From positions 110,649,908 to 110,713,907 of the forward strand of contig OX352763.1 of NCBI GenBank assembly GCA_947095585.1: 64,000 nt of DNA, given 5' to 3'. A program made the position numbers and the translations under genes. Shown one piece after another: positions 46,376-56,023 of the stretch (its first letter is position 1; every line of letters begins with the position of its first letter). The notes below the pieces were generated by a model that saw only the letters and a program-made list of their open reading frames with translations, was not told the DNA's origin and did no database searches. The DNA is from Nephrocerus scutellatus. Its lineage: Eukaryota > Arthropoda > Insecta > Diptera > Pipunculidae.

Positions 46376-46622
46376 TAGCGTACATGACTTGCAGAAAAGT
46401 GCTCATCGTGCTCGTTAGATTGCCGAACTCGGCTACAGCCTCGTTCGTCAAGCTTCGACCTCGCACGATAAACTCCACTTTCCTTGCTCGTTCTGTAATA
46501 TACTATCGCTAGATTGATTTGTTCTGTGGATTTTAAATTTTTCCTTCTCCTTATCCATTTAATTTATTAATATTCCCTTTATGTCTTTTCTGCTTCTTTC
46601 TTTTTTTCTTTCTCTTCTACAG

Positions 46623-46716
46623 TGAAAAACGAACCACGAGAGATTCAGTTTTGGGTCGCTAATTCCAAGAATTCCAGTTTCCTTTCAATGGCTATCAAAG
46701 GACAACAATTGTATAG
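46623..46716 (+). CDS. Pentraxin-domain protein, coding exon 3
   Basis: A long pyrimidine tract (TTTCTTTTTTTCTTTCTCTTCTACAG) ends at 46622. The 94-nt exon enters in phase 1, joining the lone G left by exon 2 to TG to give a Val codon. It leaves in phase 2 before a perfect GTAAGT donor at 46717. It encodes VKNEPREIQFWVANSKNSSF, then LSMAIKGQQLY. This corresponds to the mid strands of the pentraxin jelly roll (the N-x-I-x-x-x-I region of vertebrate pentraxins). The exon is short, but both splice sites are strong and the phases fit, so I am confident it is real. Confidence 0.8.
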
Positions 46717-47017
46717 GTAAGTAAGCAGCAGACATTGAACATCAAGCAATTTACAGAACTAAAAAGCGGTAACAATGTGGACAAGTTAGTTTCAATGGTA
46801 CTGGTAACAAAACAACAGGAAATAAGAATTGCGGGAAACAGTAGTAGCAGATGTAGTATTAGCTTTATTAATATTACAAATTTAAATGTTTCTTATCCAG
46901 GGCCGTCTACCATATAGTGCACACATTAATCTCAAGATTTCCGTCATAAAAAGAATTGGTATCAGAATTGGTATTGTATTCCGGTATATCCGGTATTCTT
47001 AGCCGGTATCACAAGAG
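46717..47017 (+). other. Start of intron 3
   Basis: No gene or repeat recognised before the family B element at 47018. Confidence 0.5.
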
Positions 47018-47965
47018 CTTTTTTTTTATAATTTGCACCCTTATTATGTTCGGCAATATGCTTGGCACAGCGTGGGCATTAAGGAAAAGGAGAATAAGAG
47101 AGGAGATGTCTATGAGCTTGTGTCTTGAATGTCTGTGGATCATAGTGATGTGGAAAGACAGAGCTTGGCAGAGCTTTCCACATACGTGTTGTACGGCTGA
47201 AGAACGAATCCCTGAACTTAACTGTACGTCCGAAGATGGGCTTAAGGGTAAACTGATGTGCATTTAGAGCGCCACGAGTATTGCAGTTGAATTCAAGGAG
47301 AGGTGGCATGCAACTGGCTATTTCTCTTGAGCACCGCTGGTGGAAGAAACGATAAAACAGAGACAAGCAGGACATGTTCACGCGGAGTTCAAGCGAATCT
47401 ATTGATTTCGCAATGTTTTCGTCACCGATAAGTTTTGTCGCACGGTTTTGTATTCTATCTAGTTTAGGCGCACCAGACCAAATATGACAATGGTACTAAG
47501 TTTAGGGCGAATACAACCTTTGTAGATAGTAGCCAGGTCAGAGGGAGTGAAATATTTCTTGCACCGGGTTAGAAAACCTAAACATTTCGCAGCATTTTTG
47601 GCGACGGTAAATATGTGGTCATTTAAGCGAAGCTTGTCGTTAACGCACATATCGAGAATTGTGAGATTTTCAGTTTCCTCGATGCAAGTGCCATTCATGG
47701 ATAATGGCATGCGATTTGGGATTCGCTTGGACGACAGGAGACAGCATTGGGTTTTGAAAGCGTTAAATTTTACTCGATTGTTTTCTCCCCATTTTATTAT
47801 GCTGTCTAGGTCAGAGTTTGACGTGCTTAACATACGAAGTTGTTTGAGTTGCACATGAGATGTGGAGGGACGTTCCTCAAAATTATATGAAAAGCTGAGA
47901 GTGTTGTCGTCAGCGAAAGAGTGAATTGGATTAGAAGTTACAGATAAGAGATCATTAATAAAAAA
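47018..47965 (-). mobile_element. Family B LINE, 3' part (split by short repeat)
   Basis: Frames from 47965 down: FINDLLSVTSNPIHSFADDN (catalytic FADD intact), LSFSYNFEERPSTSHVQLKQ, NAFKTQCCLLSSKRIPN, LTILDMCVNDKLRLNDHIFT, KKYFTPSDLATIYKGCIRPK. After a short gap, MSCLSLFYRFFHQRCSREIA, LNAHQFTLKPIFGRTVKFRD and MWKALPSSVFPHHYDPQTFK. The 3' end with poly-A tail is at 47018-47027. This copy preserves the C-terminus best. Confidence 0.9.
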
Positions 47966-48196
47966 ACAACCCATAAAAATTCAAATTTTTCTTGTAAATT
48001 CTCTAATCGGGGATACACACACACACCCCGCGGCCCGAGTGGCCTCAAATTTTAATAGAAAGTGTTGTCATGGGAGATATACATGTGTGCAAAATTTCAA
48101 TAAAATCCGGCTGTAGGAAGTGGGTTAAAAATTGATCACAAGATTTGGCCAGCCAGCCAGCCAGCCACGGGCAAGTGAAGTTAATATAGAGAATTT
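47966..48196 (+). mobile_element. Short non-autonomous repeat, copy 3, in family B
   Basis: It interrupts family B exactly in its ATTAATAAAAATGAG stretch. The left flank ends ATTAATAAAAA and the right flank begins TAAAAATGAGAAAG, so (T)AAAAA is a probable target duplication. AAATTCTCTA near the left end and TAGAGAATTT at the right end form a 10-bp inverted pair. The interior has a short CA run and a (CCAG)n run at 48147-48166. Confidence 0.75.
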
Positions 48197-48620
48197 AAAA
48201 ATGAGAAAGAGTGTCGGGGACAGAACAGAGCCCTGGGGAACGCCAGCATTTATGTGGTGTATTTCAGACTTGAATCCGTCCAAAAAAACTTGAATAGCTT
48301 CTAATACAATGAAGCAGTTTATCATCTACACCAAAGGCACGCATTTTTGACAAAAGAGCTTGATGCCAAACTCTGTCAAATGCCTTAGAAATATCGAGTG
48401 CAACAGCTTTGCTTTCACCAAATTGATGCAAAGACCGGTTTCACGGTTCGGTGAGATATACCATCAAATCACCAGTGAATCGTTGCTCACGAAATTTGTA
48501 CTGCCGGTCACTATGGATTTCATTGGTTTCAATATATTTCATGAGCTGAAAATTGATCAGCGTTTCCATGACCTCGGAAAGAATGGATGTAAGTGTTATT
48601 GGTCGGTACAATAATATGCG
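48197..48620 (-). mobile_element. Family B LINE, 5' part (split copy)
   Basis: Resumes the element: from 48620 down, the IDQFSAHEIY-type and SFVSNDSLVI-type frames, then HHINAGVPQGSVLSPTLFLIF ending at 48200. 5'-truncated near 48620. Confidence 0.82.
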
Positions 48621-48670
48621 AACGACTATATTAGAATTCAGTATTACATCTACTAACTCCTAACAAAGAC

Positions 48671-48700
48671 AGTCAACCATCAGCAGACTAGGGTTAATAA
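48671..48700 (+). mobile_element. Isolated family A 5'-end tag
   Basis: GTCAACCATCAGCAGACTAGGG resembles the 5' terminus GGCGGTCAGCCATCAGCAGAGTAGGG. Nothing beyond about 30 bp matches, so this is weak. Confidence 0.3.
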
Positions 48701-49184
48701 TATGAAGTTTATTTTGATTTTTTTTATTATATAATTGGTTTCAGGAACGCTTAAATATCTAATTTCGAGCCCAAAGGGCAAAGCCAATAATTAGGACAAA
48801 GGAATTTTCTTTTCAGAGTGCGTGTGTTTGTTTGTTTGTGAGTTTGTCCACTCGGATATTTCGTTTTCTACTAGTCAGCATTTTATGAGACTTTTGTTAA
48901 AACAATTGTTTAGCGCTCGGCTTACGATGACGTAATTTTGAGTTTTTTTTATTCATGGGGTAGTTTGGGAGGAAAAGTAAAAAAAGTTGTTTTTTCCATG
49001 AAACGAAAATCCTAAAATCCATTCTAGGTTATTCAAATAGAAAACAGTAGAAAAGATTAGAACCTTCGCGAAGCTTTTGATTAACTATAAATACTACAAA
49101 GTTTTGCCGCAGGAGTCAGTTATTATTTGAAATTCTACTTTATGTTTATTGTAGTTGTAATTTGTAAATTAAAAAACTTGTGTT
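48701..49184 (+). other. Unassigned intronic DNA
   Basis: Nothing recognised. Confidence 0.45.
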
Positions 49185-49249
49185 GTGTTCTTATTACCAA
49201 CTCGAAAGCCCCAATTACGTAACAATATATTAATAATATTGTGGCCTCA

Positions 49250-49460
49250 ATGGATCGCTTACATATCGAAAATGAACCCGGAGCGGTCTGTCTTTTCAGT
49301 CAAGTCAAAGTTCTACAGGCATCCTGACTGCTCTGCCATATTTGAAGAAATAATATTAGCGATAAGGGACTTAGAAATAAATACCATACCAATCGGAAAG
49401 ATTGGCATTTATGTAGACAGTCAATCCGCAATGATAGAAATTTATACGACCGTCTAAGAT
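49250..49460 (+). pseudogene. LINE RNase H fragment
   Basis: The frame reads HPDCSAIFEEIILAIRDLEI, then GKIGIYVDSQSAMIEI. This fits the RNase H pattern (C-S-V-F-Q-A-E-I-x-A-I and I-x-V-D-S-Q-A-A-I) with the catalytic Glu and Asp still present. It stops after about 70 residues at 49455. It belongs to an unassigned RNase H-bearing LINE. Confidence 0.6.
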
Positions 49461-50440
49461 AATAAAGCGAGCTTCTCAGCTTGCCATATGGATAGCTGTA
49501 ATTAGTCTAAGCACTGAATTATCTTAAAAGCCCAATAGTAACCATTTAATATACAAAATTCGTAACAATATTTTTTTGAATTTTTTTCTCTGTGAAAAAA
49601 ACTTTTTTTTTATTTTTTTTTGGAAATATATTTCTTTCTTAAAAACCTTTTTTTTTTTATTTTTATTTTTTATTTTATTTTTTTTTTACACGCGTGACAA
49701 TTGTTTTAAAACTAGTCCCATTAAATTCTGACTGGTAGAAGCCGAGACAATGACAAAAATGGTTATCAATGAAAATCGTCAGACTTGTTTTGCCGTCTAT
49801 GGTCCCCTTAAAAATGAAGTTCTAAATCTGTTGTCAGATTTGACTTAACAAAACTTTCCACTAATGTAGCCACACGAACTAATGTATTCTGCTATACGAG
49901 TGACGAGGACGACTAGCACCCGCACAAATGCAAACGTACAAATCTACAAATGTACACACATTCGCCGAACAATTTTCATGTACTCTGAATATAAGCTTCA
50001 CCCTTCGGGCTCGCAATAACTCAAAACTTGTTAGACCTTCTTGGCACTGTATTCGATAATGAAAATCCTGGAAATTATCGGACAATACCAGGTCGTCTAA
50101 TAGGAATTGATAGGTTATAGAATTTGGGTAACATTTCTCCACGTTGAGTGAGCCATGCTTGACCAAGGATTACAGGACTTCAAAGTAGCATCTGACCGGC
50201 CTTGAGTCTACCGAGTGGAAAATGAGAGCTTTTATGAACTAGTTAAGGAGGCAATCGCAGCTTCTTCTTAATTTGTTTAGTTATACAAATAGGGTTACAT
50301 CAACCGAGAGTTCAACAGCTGACTGTTTTTTTTTATTTTATATAGAGACTTATTGCCAAGGGAGGACTCCCTGAATGACTTGCGTCACGGCAAATAAGTT
50401 GGGCTAAGCCCTTTATTAAATTCAAAATAAAAATTAAAAT
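49461..50440 (+). other. Unassigned intronic DNA with T-rich tract
   Basis: A T-rich low-complexity tract occupies about 49568-49688. The remainder shows no gene. Confidence 0.5.
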
Positions 50441-50975
50441 CGACGATTAATGGCCGATTTCAGTAGATTTTGGTCTCCCAAAGCCTTGAGCATACTTTCT
50501 TACGGTAAAGACTGGATCGCGTCCGTGTCGCAAAGAGCAATCATGTATCTTCTTCGTCTTTGCGAGCTGGTTGTCTTAGCCATCTAAAACATACCGAAGT
50601 TAAGTCAGGTCAACCGCTGATCGCGATTAATGGCTGATGTCAGTACAATTCTGTCTCCCCACACTCTGAGCTTCCTTGCTTTCGGTAAAGACTTGGTTCT
50701 ACAGGGCACTCGTGTATCTCTCCGCTTATTCGAGCAAGGTGTTTTCAGCCAACTAGAGCATAACGAGCTTAACTTTTTAAGATTGTCAGCATAGTAATAG
50801 CGCTCGTAGATCTTTTGATATTAGAGTCTCGAGAATAAAGGGCCTGACGATATACCATAAGAATAACGTTACGGGCTGAGCTGAGCCCTTTTGCCTGTAT
50901 GTAAGGAAATTTAAGTTCCTGGATTGCTACAATCTTGACAAATTACGGTAGGTACGGTTGGCTTTTAGAAACTTT
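50441..50975 (-). mobile_element. Family A-related fragment with internal duplication
   Basis: 50770-50975 resembles the C-terminal coding of family A (GCTCGTAGATCTT..GATATTAGAGTCTC, then TTCCTGGATTGCTACAATCTTGACA). 50441-50600 and 50625-50780 are two diverged copies of one ~184-bp unit (GATTAATGGC(C/T)GAT.TCAGTA...TTCGGTAAAGACT). They resemble the 'AGCTAGGTGTCCTGCCCACC' region of A. The fragment ends about 100 bp before exon 4. Confidence 0.5.
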
Positions 50976-51078
50976 CTTCTTTGCTTTGATTACGAACGCT
51001 TTGACACTTGAAAGAAGCTTTCTTTGATTATAAAAAATACGCAATTATTAACTCCCCCATGTTCCAATTTAATTTCAG

Positions 51079-51199
51079 GCTTAACTACCCACTGAAAACA
51101 CGTCAATGGCATCATATATGTACCTCGTGGAATGGCAAAACCGGCGAGTGGCAAGTCTGGCTGAAAGCTGAACGCATTGGGCGAGGTTTTCATAATTCC
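51079..51199 (+). CDS. Pentraxin-domain protein, coding exon 4
   Basis: The acceptor TTTAATTTCAG ends at 51078. The first G completes the AG left by exon 3 (Arg). Then 40 codons run to NS in phase 0 before a GTAAGT donor at 51200. It encodes LNYPLKTRQWHHICTSWNGK, then TGEWQVWLKAERIGRGFHN. W-H-H-I-C-T-S-W-N-G fits the pentraxin signature H-x-C-x-[ST]-W-x-[ST] at seven of eight positions (last is Gly). Its cysteine would pair with C of FTICYW in exon 2. The E-W-Q-V-W-x-x-A-E strand matches the W-x-x-Y-x-D-G-x-x-x-x-x-G segment of vertebrate pentraxins. The calcium-binding loop and final strands should lie in later exons that I do not find. Confidence 0.85.
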
Positions 51200-51884
51200 G
51201 TAAGTCATTATTATCTTTAAAGTACAAAGAGATTTCAATTTTTTTTTTTAAAAAGTGACATCACAGAGTGAAACCGCACTTTTGACGAATTGCTGCTCCG
51301 TTACATAAGCTGCTACTATAAAAAGTGAGCGGTATTTTGTCATAATCAACATACTTTCACGCGTAAGCAATTTGTATAATTCTTATAATTTGGATGAAAG
51401 AAATTGCTTCAGATCTCAGACTGAGTGATAAAGACTCTAAGTGGTAAAGCAGAGTCGGTATCCATGTTGGGCAGGTAGCTGGCACAGATTCCATTACTTA
51501 AGGAAGAGGAAAATGCGACTTACACATATAAGCAATGAGAGTAGCAATCCCCATGGTCGTTTTACTTACTTTTTATTTTGTGTTTTTTTTTTTACTTTGC
51601 GGTGTGTGTGTAAGAAAGTAACAGGAGGGAAATGTTATGGAAAATGTAGCACATCATGAGATAAGTTGTCATCATCATCATTTCTTGTCTTATGATGTAA
51701 CACCTGCTTCTCCACTTTTCCTGCTCTAAATTGCTCTCTTCCTTGTAAAGCGAGAAATGTGAATTTCTCCTCCAATGTCTTACTTAAGGTAATGAAACAG
51801 GACACTTTCTTCGAGTAAAACAAAAATGTGTCAAATTGCAAGCTATTAAGGTCTTAAAACACAGGCTGTCATATTCGACTCTTC
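51200..51884 (+). other. Sequence after exon 4 donor
   Basis: No exon or element recognised. Confidence 0.5.
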
Positions 51885-53240
51885 AATCAAGATCCGGTCC
51901 TAGCCTTCCACAAAACTTATAGAGTCTTGTTCCTCTAGTCCGTATGCCTGGGATGAAGCAAAACTGATATGAACTAATAATTACTTAAGCGTATGAATCT
52001 TTCTTGCCTTAAATGGTAGAGATAAAAATACCACACGTGGTACTTAACAACGTTCATTATCATAATATTTGGCTCGACAACCAGGGTTCGGTGCTGGCTT
52101 CTCGATTTAACAACGTTACACCACGACAATTGCTGTACATTGAAATATGACCCGGTATTTTTGAAATTGGTACAAGGCGGCTCATATCTCCTTTGTAATC
52201 TATGGGGAAAAGGGTGCCTCTTTTCTAGTCTTCTGGTATCGTGTCATAGTCTCATACTAGCACTCTTAGCTCATGAATTGCTTGGTGTAGTGAGGTCCCT
52301 CAGCTTCACTGGAATTCAATCTGTTTCCGAAGATTTACTATTTTCAGCCGATTATCGCTCTGCTAACTTCTTCTACAATTGATGTTCTCATCATAGTGTA
52401 GTCATCGGTCGTTGATGAAGACTCCAATTGCTCAGTTAGCTGGTCGTTTAGCAACTCATGCAAGTGCTGTTGCCTGTTTCCATTGCTCCAAGTGTCTGTA
52501 GTGTTCAAGTTGATGGACAATTACTACTTTCTTTTGTCGGTGAACTATTTTTCATATCTCATATCATATCATATCTCCTGGAACGCGGGTTCCAGGAAAT
52601 TGTTGCATTGCTCGGCATCGTACTCCAGTCGCACTACTAACGATAGCATTTTTTAGGTGTGTCCATTTGTCTTCTACGCCCAAGTTATCAAGCATACATT
52701 ACTTACTCTTAATTCATTTAGCGTACGTCTTCTCGCTTTGATCATAGTTACTTCTGGCCTTTTTTTTGCGTTTTTATTCACCAGAAGAATTTTCTACTGA
52801 GGGCAGACATGGACTTCCCGTTAGACTAATTTAAAGTATTCTTATTTTTTGTTGGCTGAGGAGCGTGAACGTTTGTGAGACTCATGTTTCTTATTTTCGG
52901 TACGCGAATGAAGCATAGCCATTCATTAATTTCTTCTTTTGCTGACTAGAAAGCCTACCTGGAGAAAATAGGGTCTGGCATCAGCTGTAATAAATATCTT
53001 ACGTTTAATGAGAAAATTTTAAATTCGTTTACTATTTTCCTTGCTATGGTCGTCTTGGTGTATCAGTGTTTCCGGTCTTGTTTTGTGGTTTAGAAATAAT
53101 GGGTTTCTATGGGGGATGATATTAGCCTCGCGCCTAACTTCCATAAAGTGACTAGTCCGATCATACAGCTCCTCCTTTTTTAGGGGCAAATTGCCCTCGG
53201 CCACCACCTTGAAGGTTTGATCGCTGCACTTTCACCAGAG
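51885..53240 (-). mobile_element. Family A LINE, strongly decayed copy
   Basis: From the CCGGTCCTAGCCTTCCAC tail (51897) through an RT remnant (AAGCAAAACTGATATGAACTAATAATTAC), the GGCGGC..CATAGTGT linker block (52380), an endonuclease remnant (52820-52960) and the leader (53010-53240). A second copy of the 3' tail (ATAATATTTGGCTCGACAACC) lies at 52055-52105, a probable later insertion or duplication. Heavily deleted. Confidence 0.7.
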
Positions 53241-53283
53241 CAGCCCGATTTTTTTCAATTAAAATTTAGAAGGTATCGGGCTG
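53241..53283. repeat. 9-bp perfect inverted repeat
   Basis: CAGCCCGAT (53241-53249) and ATCGGGCTG (53275-53283) with a 25-bp AT-rich loop. It lies at the 5' edge of the family A remnant and may be a chance hairpin or the footprint of a small element. Confidence 0.5.
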
Positions 53284-53464
53284 CAGGGCCGGGGATTTTG
53301 AAAATAATTTTTTTCAAAATTACGAGTATTCAAACTTTATAGACTTTATATCTCCGATGATAAAACTTTTTTTGCATTTGCACGATATCGTACTATTTAT
53401 CTGATGCGAATTAATATGTTTACACATCAGTTTTTCGAGTTCCAGTGGAACTCGTCGTCACCAA
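53284..53464. other. Spacer before the family E element
   Basis: AT-rich; nothing recognised. Confidence 0.4.
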
Positions 53465-54430
53465 GCTATCAAGCTGCAACTACAATATGGGTACAAACCA
53501 GGTGACTACGTGGGACACCTGAAAATTCTTAACTCAATTCCCGTATGAGACATGTTTTGTACTATACCGGACACCATGGACAGGGAGTGCTGTTTCGGTA
53601 GATTATTTGAGGTAAAAATATTGCACCGAACAATCTGGTCTAATGGTGCTCCAGCACTGTACAATAAACGTCTGGTCTAGTAAATAGACGGATAAAAGAT
53701 GGATTCTGGAGTGGGAGCTGGGTTATTCGGACGCAACACCAAAGTCTCAATACCAATGGGTATGAGTTTCACTGTTTTCCAAGCGGAACTCCATGCCATT
53801 GAGGTGTGCGCTATCATAAACCTTAGTTAGGGTATTATAGGCGCTACGTTTTATATCTTTTCAGATACTCAGGCAGCACTAAAAGCGCTATCGTCCAGCA
53901 CAATGGACTCTAAATCAGTTAAATGCTGCTCTGATGCACTGCAATCCCTGGCAGGGCTCAACAGGCTATAACTCGGTTGAATCCCTTGTCACCAGGGTGT
54001 TGCAGGCAACGAACATGCAAATGAATTAGCCAGGGCTGGTTCAGAATCTGCGTTTTTAGGACCGGAATCTGGTGAATAAATGGGAAAGTAAACTTCGTCT
54101 GGTCCACTGAGATCCAGACGATCCAAACGATTAATCAGACCCTTTTCCTATAAGGAAATTCTTGATCTAGACATGGATAGCATCAGAAAGCTAGTGAGCT
54201 TTCTCACAGATCACAGTGGCTTGCTATATCACCTTTGCAAATTTAATTTGGGCTCAAATACGGAATCTGGTTGGAGGAGGATGAAACATCCGGGCGGCTC
54301 ATCCTCTGTGACTGTCCAGGTTTGATCTGGTTAAGGAGGCATTATGTTCGTCGGCAGATCTGCGAAATTCTGTCACTAAGGGATCATTAGGAAGGTAGTG
54401 AGTCTCTTAGATTAGTTACACCCTACGATT
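53465..54430 (+). mobile_element. Family E LINE: linker, RNase H, C-terminal knuckle
   Basis: Order: LQYGYKPGDYVGHLKIL, then an RNase H frame from 53687 with TDG-x-KMDSGVGAGLFG, FTVFQAELHAIEVCAIINL, FYIFSDTQAALKALSSST and HQGVAGNEHANELARAGSES. The catalytic pattern D-E-D is retained; the fourth motif has N instead of D in N-E-H-A-N. Three in-frame stops break the domain. A C-terminal knuckle region (FCLEEDETSG-type and CDCPGLIWLRRHYV) ends near 54420. Confidence 0.75.
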
Positions 54431-56023
54431 AAATAGATCTTTTTAGGTTGCAGTATCTGCCAATTGAGCTAGGGTTTGTCTTAAAAAAAAAAACTACAAA
54501 ATCTTTTAGTGTATGCCAGGCTATAGTCGCCACATAACCTATCTTATTCTAAGAGTCTTTATGATATACGAAGAAGAATGAAGAAGGAAGAATTAAGCAT
54601 AGCTTGTTGATAAAGACTTTAAACGCAACTCCCATGAAAAAAAGAATAAAATGAACTCTAAATAAGGTTCTCAACTATGATCCCTATCTTTTCTACAATC
54701 TATCTACCTCGATGTACGGATTGCGGGTTAATGTAATCAAAGAACAAAATAACAAAATTTCATTTAGAATAAAATTTTGCAAGCGAATTCAAGTTGCACT
54801 TTACCCAAAAAAATGCCTTAAGTTTTACGTTGAATTTGCTAAAAAGTTCTTAGATCTCAAAAAGCTGAAAAGGCATATCAGGCAGATAAAGTGCCAGATG
54901 GTTTTCCCTTTTTTTTTATAAATAAACTGGAAAGGAGAAAATAATCAAGAATTCCATCCATATGTAACAACAAGTTTTGAGTCCCTGAGCTTAGCTGACA
55001 AGAATTCCAACCTTCTCTCGTAAGTGGTGCATGTCGACATTAATATGCAAATAGAATTTAGGACTTCAGTGCAGTGTACACAAGGGACAGAAAATATTGA
55101 TGTCATACATATGTATGCAGTTAGTCCCACCCTGTCATGTCTAATGAATGCAAGGACATAACACTCACACACAGCAGCCGCCTAGCATTTTTTCCATTGG
55201 TGTGTAATGTAGAGTCCTACGGATCTACATATATTTCCTCTTGCACTTTTTTTCACATATTCGCCGCTTATGAGGAATTCACAGGAATCAAATTAGGATT
55301 AAGCGAGATGTGGAATAACGTAGGGTATCCTACTCGTATAATGAAAATGTTTTTCAAGGATGTGTTTTCTTTTTTGCTTTGGTTTATTTGCTTTGCGAAT
55401 GGAAGGGATGGACAACGGGTTGGATAACACAGATTGGAAGGTATATCTGAATTAGGAAAATATTCCGTTGTGTATGTCTTGAGTATGTACGAGCATTGCC
55501 ACTTATTTCAGTTACTGGATACTGATTTTGGCAGAATATTTCCATTGAATGAATATATGTACAAAGTTTCGTGTAAAAAGCATATGAATAAGCTTCAACG
55601 ATGTACATATTAAACAAAAATCTACAGAACTAATGCAAAACATACTCGTAATATTAAAAAATGTATTGCTTTGAAAGGATTCGTCTGTTATTACGGATAA
55701 AGGATTTTTGAAATCAAAATATGGAGTGCCCTTTTTAGTATACTTTGGTTGGTAGTTTAAACACTAGAGTGGATTGAAAAGTTCAAGGTCTCACCAAGAA
55801 AGTAGACTTCTCCCATCTGGTCTGTAAGTTAATTAGACCCATTTTAAAAGTGGTTAACTTCAGGCCTTCAAAAAATACGTAAAGGTTAATCTAAGAAGTA
55901 TAATTAGACAACACTCTCTTTCTCTACCTCTAGGAAATTTATTACCTGTGAGTAACTACATTTCTTCCAAAAACAAAGCCATAAAATTAAGGAAGAAATG
56001 AAGGAAATGCCTGAGAATTTACC
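54431..56023 (+). other. Unassigned DNA
   Basis: No gene or repeat recognised. The frames 54712-54921 and 55137-55427 show no motif or splice context. Confidence 0.45.

Noticed and set aside
55137..55427. 96-codon + frame considered as a missing pentraxin exon
   Set aside because: It lacks the glycine-rich strand and calcium-loop residues and has no flanking splice sites in phase 0.
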